Assembly (NCBI GenBank): GCA_963708575.1
Contig: CAVPTB010000007.1
Coordinates: forward strand, 2,542,001 to 2,606,000
Length of the DNA: 64,000 nucleotides
Reading direction: 5' to 3'
Origin: DASVWZ01 sp963708575
GTDB taxonomy: Bacteria > Acidobacteriota > Terriglobia > Terriglobales > Acidobacteriaceae
The position numbers and the translations under genes are program-made. The notes beneath the pieces are model-generated. The model saw only the letters and a list, made by a program, of their open reading frames with translations. It searched no databases and was not told the DNA's origin. Shown here in pieces: positions 34,117 through 42,895 of the stretch (position 1 is its first letter; each line of letters starts with the position of its first letter).

Positions 34117-37100
34117 GACGGCATGCTCTCTCAGCTGACAGAGTACTGGCGTATGCCGAACAATTTCTGGATGAAGCGGATGCTCGTTGCGAAGTGCAGC
34201 TTCCGAATGCGATCCGAAGATTGCGGATCATCTTCTATGTTCTATTGAGCGTGTTGGGGTTGTTGGTCATCCTCGCGCAGTTCGCGCACGCCGGTGGACC
34301 ACACTACGTCGCAGGGGTTAATTACTTCAATCCCGGAACGGCTGGGATGCCTTTGACGTGGTCTCAAGGGGTGGTGACCTACTACACCGACCAGGGCGAT
34401 TTAAGTTCGATTCTGCCTGGACCAGTTGCCGACGCACTGGTCGCCGATGCCTTCAGCCAATGGACCTCGATATCAACAGCGGCGGTGCTGGCGACTCGAG
34501 GTGGGCAACTAGCGGAGGACGTCAGCGGCGTAAACGTCTATCGCAATAGCGACAACTCCATCACAATGCCGGCGGATATCGAGCCCAGTGCGACCAACCG
34601 CCCTGTCGGAGTTGTTTACGACCAGGATGGTTCGGTGACGGATGCTCTGTTAGGGCAAGGAGCAGGCGACCCCTCACAGTGTTTCGAAAATGCTGTGATC
34701 GGCGGTTTGGACAATTTCAGCACCGACGCGCACTTTCTTCACGCGCTTGTGATTGTCAACGGAAATTGCGCTCAGAATAATTCGCAACTCACGGACGTCG
34801 AGTATCGCCTGGTCAGAGTCTTCGGCCGGGTACTCGGCATGGACTGGTCGCAAGCGAACCTGAATGTCGTTAATTTTCATCCGCGGCCCACGCAGGATGA
34901 CTACACCGGGTTTCCGGTGATGCACAACAGCGATCCCATGAACTGCGTGCCGATCAGCAAGTGCTATCCGAATCCTTATCTTCCCAAGATGGATGATCAG
35001 GCAGCGATTTCGCGGCTTTATCCGGTCACGAGTCAAAACATCGGGAATTTCCCCGGCAAGCAAATCCTAAGCGCGAGCACCGCACGTATCCATGGCGCGG
35101 TTTACTTCACCAATACGAATGGCCAAGCTGGACAAGGAATGCAGGGGGTCAACGTAGTGGCGCGGTGGATCGATCCGGGCACGGGATTGCCGTCACGGGC
35201 GTACGTGGCAACCTCCGTGTCCGGTTTTCTGTTCGCCGGCAACATCGGGAACATGGCGACAGGCTTTTATGACAACCGCGGTCAACCACTCAACGATTGG
35301 GGATCCAACAATGCGACGCTCGAAGGATTCTTCGATCTGGCCGGACTGCAAATTCCAAATGGTCAGAACAACGCGCAGTATCAATTGACGGTGGAGGCGC
35401 TCGATCCGATGTGGTCGGGGGAAGTCGGACCGTATGCTGGTTTTGAGGTCCAACCCTCGGGATCAACTCAACCTACCAATGTCACCGTAACGCTGGGCGG
35501 CGATGTTCAACAGGACATCCTGATGCAAGACAGCGCAGTGCAAACCGCGAACTGGTTTGGATCCACAACCTACAACTCGCCGGCAGCGGTCCCGACCGAA
35601 GGCGATTGGAGCGCGGCGTTCGATCCATACGGTGACATCGATTACTTTTGGTTCGCTGGTCAGGCGAATCGGACGATTTCCGTAACCGTCACAGCGCTAG
35701 ATGATTTCGGACAACCGTCTGAGGTGAAGGCCCAGCCTGTAATCGGAATGTGGACACTCTCCGACCCTGGCAATTCGCCGGCGCCAGCTAACACCCCATC
35801 ACCATTTAACTCGTTCACCTTCGGGATGAGTTCGCTCAATGTGCAACTGTTGCAGGCGACAGGATTCCGGATCGGAATTTCGGACTACCGCGGAGACGGG
35901 AGGCCGGACTACCGTTACCACGCGCGGGTGCTGTATGGCGATCACGTCACACCAACGCGAGCCAGCGTCTCCGGGGGAACTGCGATTGCAGTCTCGGGAA
36001 TAGGGTTTCAACAGAATCTGCAAGCCCAGGTCGGTTCGGTAAATGCGGAAACGATGGCGGCATCGGCGAACCAACTTCTGGTGATCGCGCCAGCCCAACC
36101 GGATGGAACGCAAAACCTGACTCTCAGTGATCCTTCAACTCAAGCGAGTTCGGTTATGACAGGCGTTTTGACCTACGGGGCCAGTTCGACTGACACTCTG
36201 ATTTTGGTGTCTGGGTCGAATCCTGGAACTCCTGTGGGGGGGCAGGCTCCCAACCCAATCGTGGTAGAGGTAGTTGCGGCGGATAGGACAACTCCGGTGA
36301 GCGGAGCGAGCGTTTTTCTCACCGCATCGCCCGCAGTTTCTTTTTCAGCTTGTTCTGGAGCAGGGAGTTGCACTGTGGTGAGCGACGAGAGCGGGCGAGT
36401 GTCAACGTTTGTAACGGTGTTGGCGAGTGGTGTAATCACAATCACCGCGCAGCTCGCTCCGGCGACATACAGCAGTCCGCAACAGGTGCAAGCCACACTG
36501 CTGGGAACTTCATCGTCGCTGGATCTTTCCTTGTTGTCGCCCTACGGCTGGATCGCGCAGGGCGCGGCGGCAAATGTCACGCTCACCGCAAGGGTTCTCT
36601 CGAATGGAAAGGCGGTGAGCGGGCGGACTGTCCATTACTACTTAACGAAAGGTTCAGGAACTCTCAGCCCGTCGAGCGGACAGACGGACGGAAATGGTTA
36701 CGTAAGCAGTACTCTACAGATATTGTCGATGAGTGGAGACGAGAGAGTCAGCGTATGCGTGGAACCGGGGGACGCGCCCTGCCAGACATTCTATGGATCA
36801 GCCGTCGCCGGTTCCGCGCTCCAGATTCAGGCGGTCAGTGGCAATCTGCAGGTTGCAGGGCCGGGAACGGATTTCCAGCCGGTGGTGGCACGCGTCACCG
36901 ATTCGGCAAATCCGCCCCATCCTGTAGAGGGCGCCCCAGTGGTGTTCGCGGCATTGATTGGTCGCGGAGATCCAAACAACCCGATTCTCCCTGCCGATGA
37001 TGGGCTGTTCAACAACAATCCTCCTCCCATCATTCTCGGATCCTGGAACATTCCAGCCACTTCCGATGCAAATGGCATCGCGAACATTCAGCCGTCTACG

Positions 37101-37193
37101 GGAGGGTTTTCCGGAGATCTGGCGATCGTGGGCTCGGCGACCGCCGGTGCCGCGAACTTACCATTCGCCCTGGAGTCCTTCGGACAAAACTAA
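34113..37193 (+). CDS. Large secreted protein with degenerate matrixin-like domain and Ig-like repeats
   Basis: This is a 1026-aa protein. An N-terminal cytoplasmic tail of about 40 residues precedes a TM/signal segment (about 41-60). Residues about 75-300 follow the matrixin layout, but the HExxHxxGxxH zinc motif is replaced: R235-V236-xx-R239-xx-G242-xx-W245 in RLVRVFGRVLGMDWSQ, while the Met-turn FPVM270 and the surrounding sequence remain. All three His ligands and the catalytic Glu are lost, so it is inferred to be a pseudoprotease. It is followed by a carboxypeptidase-like beta domain at about 325-460, an IPT/TIG-like domain near 610-690 and two or three Ig/Big-type repeats. It overlaps the upstream gene by 4 nt. 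Confidence 0.75.
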   Translation: MRRHALSADRVLAYAEQFLDEADARCEVQLPNAIRRLRIIFYVLLSVLGLLVILAQFAHAGGPHYVAGVNYFNPGTAGMPLTWSQGVVTYYTDQGDLSSILPGPVADALVADAFSQWTSISTAAVLATRGGQLAEDVSGVNVYRNSDNSITMPADIEPSATNRPVGVVYDQDGSVTDALLGQGAGDPSQCFENAVIGGLDNFSTDAHFLHALVIVNGNCAQNNSQLTDVEYRLVRVFGRVLGMDWSQANLNVVNFHPRPTQDDYTGFPVMHNSDPMNCVPISKCYPNPYLPKMDDQAAISRLYPVTSQNIGNFPGKQILSASTARIHGAVYFTNTNGQAGQGMQGVNVVARWIDPGTGLPSRAYVATSVSGFLFAGNIGNMATGFYDNRGQPLNDWGSNNATLEGFFDLAGLQIPNGQNNAQYQLTVEALDPMWSGEVGPYAGFEVQPSGSTQPTNVTVTLGGDVQQDILMQDSAVQTANWFGSTTYNSPAAVPTEGDWSAAFDPYGDIDYFWFAGQANRTISVTVTALDDFGQPSEVKAQPVIGMWTLSDPGNSPAPANTPSPFNSFTFGMSSLNVQLLQATGFRIGISDYRGDGRPDYRYHARVLYGDHVTPTRASVSGGTAIAVSGIGFQQNLQAQVGSVNAETMAASANQLLVIAPAQPDGTQNLTLSDPSTQASSVMTGVLTYGASSTDTLILVSGSNPGTPVGGQAPNPIVVEVVAADRTTPVSGASVFLTASPAVSFSACSGAGSCTVVSDESGRVSTFVTVLASGVITITAQLAPATYSSPQQVQATLLGTSSSLDLSLLSPYGWIAQGAAANVTLTARVLSNGKAVSGRTVHYYLTKGSGTLSPSSGQTDGNGYVSSTLQILSMSGDERVSVCVEPGDAPCQTFYGSAVAGSALQIQAVSGNLQVAGPGTDFQPVVARVTDSANPPHPVEGAPVVFAALIGRGDPNNPILPADDGLFNNNPPPIILGSWNIPATSDANGIANIQPSTGGFSGDLAIVGSATAGAANLPFALESFGQN

Positions 37194-37376
37194 AGATCAG
37201 ATCGAGGCTCCGTGGAGTGCTGTCAACAAGTAAGGACCTTTGGCCTGATTTTCGGGATCATAGGTTCGGCTCTCGAAATTAATTGCTCAGTAATTAAAGT
37301 CCTTTCGCCAAGCGGCAACCGCAGTCAGTGAAACTTCATCTCTCATGAGCTTTGCACAGCGTAGATTGCGAAACTC

Positions 37377-38618
37377 ATGAGTGTTACCGAAGTACGGCAT
37401 AACACGGCGCGCAGCGAGTTCGGGTTGAACGCTGCCAACTTCTTCCAGGCCGAGATGGTTGGGGTAATCCTGCCGGTCCTGAGCGCATTCTTGCAAGAAG
37501 CGCACTGGCGGTACGATTCGATTGGGATTGCGACAGCTGCGGCGGGCCTCGGAACCTTGATTTTTCAGACCCCGGCTGGCCTGATCACGGACAAGTTTTC
37601 TTGCCGTAGGCGCCTCTTCTCCCTGGCCGCGCTCGCAACCGGTATTTGCTTCGGGTTTATTCCATTCGTAGTCCGATCATTCTTTTGGATCAATTCCCTC
37701 CTCTTTCTTTCTGGGGTTGCGCAGAGTTTTTTTGCGCCCTTGCTAGGAGCGCTGGCCCTGGCTCTGGTTGGACACGACCGGCTAAACCGAACCGTGGGTG
37801 CTAACCAAGGCTGGAATCACGCCGGGAACATAGTTGCAGCCCTCGCAGCGATGGCTGCGGTCTCGGCATTTGGACCACGATCCGTGTTCTATGCAGTTGC
37901 TCTGTCGTCGATCTTCGCGATGGGCGCTGTGCTGCTGATTCGAGAAAGCGACCTGGATGAAAACGTCGCTACCGGGCTTACTCGCCGTGAGGAGAAACCA
38001 GTGAAAGCGAGTGAACTGCTAAAGGATCGCACAGTTCTTTTTTTGTTTATCTCGATCTTTCTTTTTCATTTCGCCAATGCGCCCATTCTTCCTACCGTGG
38101 CGTTGTATGTGAAGAAATTGGGAGGCTCCGACCGGCTGATGACGGCAACCGTCCTTACCGCACAGTGCGTAATGGTGCCTGTGGCTCTTCTCGCCGGAAG
38201 GTTTTGCGATCGCTGGGGCCGCAAGCCAGTGATGGCCATTGCATTTTGGGTGCTTCCATTGCGAATCCTCTCCTACGCTTTTGTAACGACCCCACAGGCG
38301 ATCGTTTGGTTGCAGGGCTTAGATGGAATTGGAGCTGGTATTTATGGCGTTGCGGTGGTAGCGCTTGCCGCAGATCTGACGCGAGGCCGCGGGCGTTTCA
38401 ATACGCTCATGGGACTTTTCGCGACGGCACTTGCGATCGGCAGTGTGGTTGGACCGCTATTGACAGGAATGTTGGTACAACGTCTGGGCTTTAAGGCTAC
38501 TTTTTACAGCTTCGCCCTTCTGGGAATCATAGGGGCGGTTGTGTTCACAATTTTTGTACCTGAAACGCGCGAAGACGGAGAACGCATGTTGAAAAGCGTT
38601 GACCCGGTTGTCGCCTGA
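37377..38618 (+). CDS. MFS transporter
   Basis: This is a 413-aa transporter with 12 helices. The loop 2-3 motif appears as GLITDKFSCRRRLF (variant of GxxxDRxGRR), and the second-half copy reads LAGRFCDRWGRKPVMA. The substrate is unknown; N-terminal sequence AQSFFAPLLGALALALVG suggests drug/sugar efflux-type members. Isolated gene, no regulator adjacent. The ATG is at 37377 without a strong ribosome-binding site. Confidence 0.85.
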   Translation: MSVTEVRHNTARSEFGLNAANFFQAEMVGVILPVLSAFLQEAHWRYDSIGIATAAAGLGTLIFQTPAGLITDKFSCRRRLFSLAALATGICFGFIPFVVRSFFWINSLLFLSGVAQSFFAPLLGALALALVGHDRLNRTVGANQGWNHAGNIVAALAAMAAVSAFGPRSVFYAVALSSIFAMGAVLLIRESDLDENVATGLTRREEKPVKASELLKDRTVLFLFISIFLFHFANAPILPTVALYVKKLGGSDRLMTATVLTAQCVMVPVALLAGRFCDRWGRKPVMAIAFWVLPLRILSYAFVTTPQAIVWLQGLDGIGAGIYGVAVVALAADLTRGRGRFNTLMGLFATALAIGSVVGPLLTGMLVQRLGFKATFYSFALLGIIGAVVFTIFVPETREDGERMLKSVDPVVA

Positions 38619-38702
38619 CGAGTTTCCTTACCAACACTGTTTGTGATATACACTTTCTGTTCATTCAAAGCTAAAAAGAGCGCAAGGAGAAGACTATCTC
38701 TC

Positions 38703-38948
38703 ATGGATCTTTTTCATCGTAACTCCCTCCGGACTGATACCCGCACTGGGCGAGACTGTCGTTTTTGTTCGCAATCCGACCCCGAATTCGCAAAGCGCGC
38801 TCCGATTGATCGATTGGTCGGATCCAATCTTGAGGACACAGCAGCTGCTCACTTGACGGAAGACGGCTATGTAAAACATCGCCTCGCGGAGTTGGCCAGG
38901 ATGCGCACCCGATTGTCGTCTCCACATCTGCTGGCAAAGTCTGCATGA
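38703..38948 (+). CDS. Small hypothetical protein with CxxC
   Basis: This is an 81-aa basic protein (MDLFHRNSLRTDTR...) with CRFC at residues about 19-22 and mostly helical character. The frame opens 20 codons earlier; AAGGAGA at 38683-38689 is 14 nt before ATG 38703, so the start is only probable. The family is not recognised. It is followed by a second small ORF with 110 nt between them. Confidence 0.4.
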   Translation: MDLFHRNSLRTDTRTGRDCRFCSQSDPEFAKRAPIDRLVGSNLEDTAAAHLTEDGYVKHRLAELARMRTRLSSPHLLAKSA

Positions 38949-39057
38949 GACGGTAAGTCGTTTCTTTGCATCGCGGCCAAGGATAGATCGGGTATCACAC
39001 TCGTTTGTGACGGCCGAACCAGATTGAGCTCTGGAAAACCGATACAATTCAGACATT

Positions 39058-39312
39058 GTGAATACTGAATTCTCGCCGACCGGTTCAGAACTGTCGCAGC
39101 TCAGCGAACTTTGTGAACGGCTGAAAAAGTTAGGCTACGCGGAATCCAAACGTATCCGGATTTATGGAGACGAGTTTGAGGTAATTTCCAACCCATTCCC
39201 CCAGGGAAAAGGGATAGCGGTTCGAGCTCAGTCCGCTCACGAACACGAGACACGGATTCTGCAATTGCCCTTGCCGATCCTGCAAATGGCCTCCAAGAGA
39301 AGGCCAGCGTAG
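39058..39312 (+). CDS. Small hypothetical protein
   Basis: This is an 84-aa soluble protein starting with GTG. It has a helical N-half (LSQLSELCERLKKLGYAESK) and a beta-type region IRIYGDEFEVISNPFPQGKGIAV. No recognised family. It lies upstream of and convergent with the archaemetzincin gene (43 nt apart). The coding character is moderate. Confidence 0.45.
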   Translation: MNTEFSPTGSELSQLSELCERLKKLGYAESKRIRIYGDEFEVISNPFPQGKGIAVRAQSAHEHETRILQLPLPILQMASKRRPA

Positions 39313-39354
39313 TATTTACCTCCGGATCCTGTCGTCAACTGAAAGAGTCTCAGT

Positions 39355-39879
39355 CTAGCGAGCGAAAACGGTTCGCTGACACATGTCACACAGCCAGATT
39401 TCCTTTAAATCTATCCATTCGACCGCGTGCGATGGCGCCATAGCACAACCGTAATCTTCGCAATGGGTCAGATTCACAGTGTGGCCCACCTCGTGAACTG
39501 CCTCTTTGAGCAGGCGCTGGCGCAGTATTTCCTCGTCATGCGGCAGGCCATAAAATTGCTGACGCAAACGATGCAGAGATACCACCGCGCAGGGTCCGCC
39601 CATCTGCGCCTCTCCGAAAACAAAAGTCAGAATAGGGATGTACAGATCGACTGCCGTGACACCGAGAATCCGCCAAGAATTTGGCGCGACGAAGTTCTGC
39701 ATGCGGGCCAGAATCTCGGAAGAATGATATTGCTGGCGCTCTCCATGAAATGCAAACTCCGGGTCGATGGAAGTGCTCAAGATCTCACACGGGATCTGAA
39801 ACGTGTTGGCCAAGGCCGGGGCGAGATGCATCAGCAGGCCCGCGTCGAGATTTCCGATTGGCAGCAACTGGAGATTCAT
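39355..39879 (-). CDS. Archaemetzincin-family metalloprotease
   Basis: This is a 174-aa zinc protease. H129-E130-xx-H133-xxxxx-H139-C140 forms the metzincin site, with C145, M147 and C164/C167 giving the second Cys4-type zinc site (CEDYGCAM, CDMC). This HExxHxxxxxHC-x4-CxM-x16-CxxC layout is specific to archaemetzincins; the usual Gly in the HxxGxxH part is Asn. Function in bacteria is unknown. Its start overlaps the sigma54 activator stop by 4 nt, so it belongs to the minus-strand operon of electron-transfer and two-component genes. Confidence 0.85.
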   Translation of the reverse strand: MNLQLLPIGNLDAGLLMHLAPALANTFQIPCEILSTSIDPEFAFHGERQQYHSSEILARMQNFVAPNSWRILGVTAVDLYIPILTFVFGEAQMGGPCAVVSLHRLRQQFYGLPHDEEILRQRLLKEAVHEVGHTVNLTHCEDYGCAMAPSHAVEWIDLKEIWLCDMCQRTVFAR

Positions 39880-41237
39880 CGCGTCTCAACTTGTTGCCTG
39901 CTCCAGCCGTAGCGTTTGAGTTTGTGGTGCAAGGTGACGCGGTCGATCTCAAGCACTTCAGCCGCCCGACTTTGGTTCCAGGCGCACGATTCCAGAACTC
40001 GCAGGATATGGGACTTCTCCATCTCATCAAGGCTTTGGTTCGCGCTGACACTTGCAGGCGTTTTGAAAGCGAAGTCTTGCTCACGAATTTCCGGTTCCTG
40101 TGCGACGACCATAGCGCGCTCGACCGAGTTCTCGAGTTCGCGCACGTTGCCTGCCCACTGTTGCTGCTGTAAGAGATTCATCGCGGCGGGCGAGACGCGA
40201 TTGATTTTCTTGTTCATCTGAAGCGAGAACTTGCGGACGAAATGATCGACCAGCAAGGGAATATCGTCCCGACGCTCCCGCAGCGGTGGCATCTCAATGC
40301 GAAACACATTTAGGCGATAGAACAGATCGGGCCGGAACTTTCCTTCCTCAATGAGTTTCTCGAGGTCCTTGTTGGTAGCGGCGACACAGCGGAAGTCTAC
40401 TTTCAGCGATTGGTTTCCGCCCACGCGAACGATTTCGTGTTCCTGCAACACTCGTAAGAGATCGGTTTGAGTCTTTAGGCTGATATCACCAATTTCATCG
40501 AGAAATACGGTACCGCCTTCGGAGATTTCGAACTTCCCTTTCTTGCGATACTGCGCTCCGGTGAAGGCGCCTTTTTCGTGGCCGAACAATTCGCTTTCGA
40601 GCAATGTTTCCGTCAGTGCGCCGCAATGGATGACAACCAGGGGATGAAAGCGGCGCGGGCTGGCCTGATGGATAGCACGCGTGACCAGCTCTTTTCCGGT
40701 GCCGCTCTCTCCGGTAATCAAAACGGATGCATCGGTAGGGCCCACGGTCTCGATGGCGTCAAAGACCTTTTGCATGGCGACACTTTGCCCGACCATTTCT
40801 TCTGGACGAGAAACTTCCGCTACAGTTTCCCGCAGACGAACGTTCTCTTGCTCGGCGTGTTTGTGCGACAAGGCATTCTTCACCAGATGTGCGATCTCGT
40901 CCGGATCGAGTGGCTTGGTGACATAGTCGTAGGCGCCGTTCTTGAGGGCGGCCACAGCGGTTTCGACCGACGCATAACCCGTCATCATGATGACGGTTAG
41001 TTCGGGATCGATTTCGTGCATGCGACGCTGGAGCTCGATTCCGTCGGTGCCTCGCATCTTGATATCGACCAGCGCGGCATCCCAGCGCTGTCCCGCGAGC
41101 AGTGTCAGCGCGTCATTCGCACTCTCAGCGGTGGAAACTTCATAGCCCTCTTCGTGAAACCACTTCCCCAGCGAGTCGCGTACGCTGAGTTCATCGTCCA
41201 CAATGAGCAATTTTCCTGGCGATCCCACTTTCATCAC
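39876..41237 (-). CDS. NtrC-family sigma54-dependent response regulator
   Basis: This is a 453-aa activator. The receiver domain is at 1-125 with phospho-acceptor Asp in LVDIKMRGTDG and Lys in TKPLD. The AAA+ domain has Walker A GESGTGKE, the intact sigma54-contact loop GAFTGA, Walker B GGTVFLDEIGD, and the R finger region. A Fis-type HTH at the C-terminus (NQSRAAEVLEIDRVTLHHKLK) binds DNA. It is co-translated with the sensor kinase (4-nt overlap). The activator likely controls sigma54 promoters; candidate targets in this window include the pilins, but the partner kinase suggests redox input. Confidence 0.93.
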   Translation of the reverse strand: MMKVGSPGKLLIVDDELSVRDSLGKWFHEEGYEVSTAESANDALTLLAGQRWDAALVDIKMRGTDGIELQRRMHEIDPELTVIMMTGYASVETAVAALKNGAYDYVTKPLDPDEIAHLVKNALSHKHAEQENVRLRETVAEVSRPEEMVGQSVAMQKVFDAIETVGPTDASVLITGESGTGKELVTRAIHQASPRRFHPLVVIHCGALTETLLESELFGHEKGAFTGAQYRKKGKFEISEGGTVFLDEIGDISLKTQTDLLRVLQEHEIVRVGGNQSLKVDFRCVAATNKDLEKLIEEGKFRPDLFYRLNVFRIEMPPLRERRDDIPLLVDHFVRKFSLQMNKKINRVSPAAMNLLQQQQWAGNVRELENSVERAMVVAQEPEIREQDFAFKTPASVSANQSLDEMEKSHILRVLESCAWNQSRAAEVLEIDRVTLHHKLKRYGWSRQQVETR

Positions 41238-42895
41238 CTCACGTTCGATGTTAGGGCCGGAGTCGCGCTCGCGGCAGTTGTTTCCAAAGGAGCGTTCAGG
41301 GGAAGTGTGACAACGAACGTAGTGCCTTTGCCTAACGTCGATGTCACCTCAATTCGACCACTGTGGCGCTCCACAATACTGTGACTTACAGCCAGACCCA
41401 AGCCAACGCCTCGGCCGCTCTCTTTGGTGGTGAGAAATGGCTCGAAGATTCGGGGAAGAATCTCAGGGGGAATGCCCGCCCCATCATCGCGGACTTCGAT
41501 CTCGACTCTGTCGCTGTCCTCGATAAGCCGGGTGCTGATCCATAAGTTCCCACCATGGGGCATGGCATCGATCGCGTTCATGATCAGCGCCAGCAGAACC
41601 TGTTCGATCTGGGCGGGGTCACACTGCATGAGCGGCAGGTCGTTCTGCACGTTCAGTTGTAACTGAATGCCAGCCATTTCGAACTGATGCTGGACCAAGC
41701 GAATGGAGCGGTCGATGACGGTGTTCAGATCCGTGGTTTGAACGTTCATCGGGGCAGATCGGGAAAAAGTGAGAAGATTTTTCACGATATCTCCGCAACG
41801 ACGGCTTTCCCCGGCGATGAGTTCGAGACACTGAACCGCTTCGTCCTCTTTGTTTTCGATTTCATGGCGTTTCAGCCATTTTTCGAGGAGCTTAGCGTAA
41901 GTGAGAATCCCGGATAGTGGGTTGTTGATCTCATGAGCTACGACCGCGGCGAGTTTGCCGATCGAAGCCATCTTCTCCACATGCAGCATGTGGTCGTGCG
42001 CGCCCTTGAGTTCGCGGGTTTTCTCGGTAACGCGATCTTCAAGCGTCTTGGCCCAGGCAATGATCTCTTCGTTCGCCGCCCGGAGTTCAAGACTCATGGC
42101 GTTAAAGGAGCGGGCGAGATCACCGACCTCATCCTGCGAGCGCACCTCAATCTGGTAGCCAAGCTCGCCTTGCGAAAGATGTTCTGTGCCTCGGGTAAGA
42201 GCTCTGAAGGGCCCATCAACAACACGGAAAATGAAAAGCCAGCTAAGTACGGCCACGATAAGCATGGCCGCCAGTGTGTAGGCAAGGGTGCGATCGCTGC
42301 TCTCAGCGATTTGCGCGTCAGCTTTGGCGAGCGAAAGACTGGTGTCGAGCACTCCCAGGACTTGCTGGCTGGCAGGATGAGCATGACAGGCGGCGTTGGA
42401 GCAAGCCGGCTGATTAGGAATGGCCGTCAGAACTCTCAGAGCCCGTTGGCCGGTGGCGTTGTCGCGAAAGATGCGGAAACGGTCTTGTTCGGAGATCGGC
42501 AAAGCGGGCGTTAACATGCATGTGTCGCAGTCGGCGCTCTTGCCGGGAACGTGATTGACCTCCATGGGGTCGGTCGAATAGCTGATGCGGCCGCTCTGGT
42601 CGAAGACACGCACCTTGGAGATGCCGGGCTCGTCCGCCATGGTCTGAATGGTGTGATAGAGACCTTCACGGTCATTGCGCAACATGTAATACGCAGTGCT
42701 GCTGCGGATGACGTCGCTGATACGCTCGGCACTGGTGCGGGTGGCAGCCTCCAGATGCTGACGATGCAAACGGATGTTCAGATAACCGAGGAGCGCAAAG
42801 ATCACCACCATGGTGCTCAACAATAAAGCGATGAGCTTCGCGCTCAGACTGTGAGTGAACCGCGTCCAGCGTCGATTTGAATTAATCTCCAGCAT
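41234..42895 (-). CDS. Sensor histidine kinase with redox/heme-type extracytoplasmic domain
   Basis: This is a 553-aa kinase: TM1, an extracytoplasmic domain, TM2 near 210, HAMP and a DHp/ATPase core. H-box VVAHEINNPLSGIL holds the phospho-His; N- and G-boxes (NAIDAMPHGG, GVGLGLAVSHSIV) are intact. The sensor has CDTC and CSNAACHAHP, the latter a CX4CH pattern that could bind heme c as some multiheme cytochromes do. It may sense the redox state of the cytochrome/FeS complex encoded next to it. Start is ATG 42895, inside the end of the NrfD-like gene (14-nt overlap), so translation is coupled. Confidence 0.88.
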   Translation of the reverse strand: MLEINSNRRWTRFTHSLSAKLIALLLSTMVVIFALLGYLNIRLHRQHLEAATRTSAERISDVIRSSTAYYMLRNDREGLYHTIQTMADEPGISKVRVFDQSGRISYSTDPMEVNHVPGKSADCDTCMLTPALPISEQDRFRIFRDNATGQRALRVLTAIPNQPACSNAACHAHPASQQVLGVLDTSLSLAKADAQIAESSDRTLAYTLAAMLIVAVLSWLFIFRVVDGPFRALTRGTEHLSQGELGYQIEVRSQDEVGDLARSFNAMSLELRAANEEIIAWAKTLEDRVTEKTRELKGAHDHMLHVEKMASIGKLAAVVAHEINNPLSGILTYAKLLEKWLKRHEIENKEDEAVQCLELIAGESRRCGDIVKNLLTFSRSAPMNVQTTDLNTVIDRSIRLVQHQFEMAGIQLQLNVQNDLPLMQCDPAQIEQVLLALIMNAIDAMPHGGNLWISTRLIEDSDRVEIEVRDDGAGIPPEILPRIFEPFLTTKESGRGVGLGLAVSHSIVERHSGRIEVTSTLGKGTTFVVTLPLNAPLETTAASATPALTSNVR

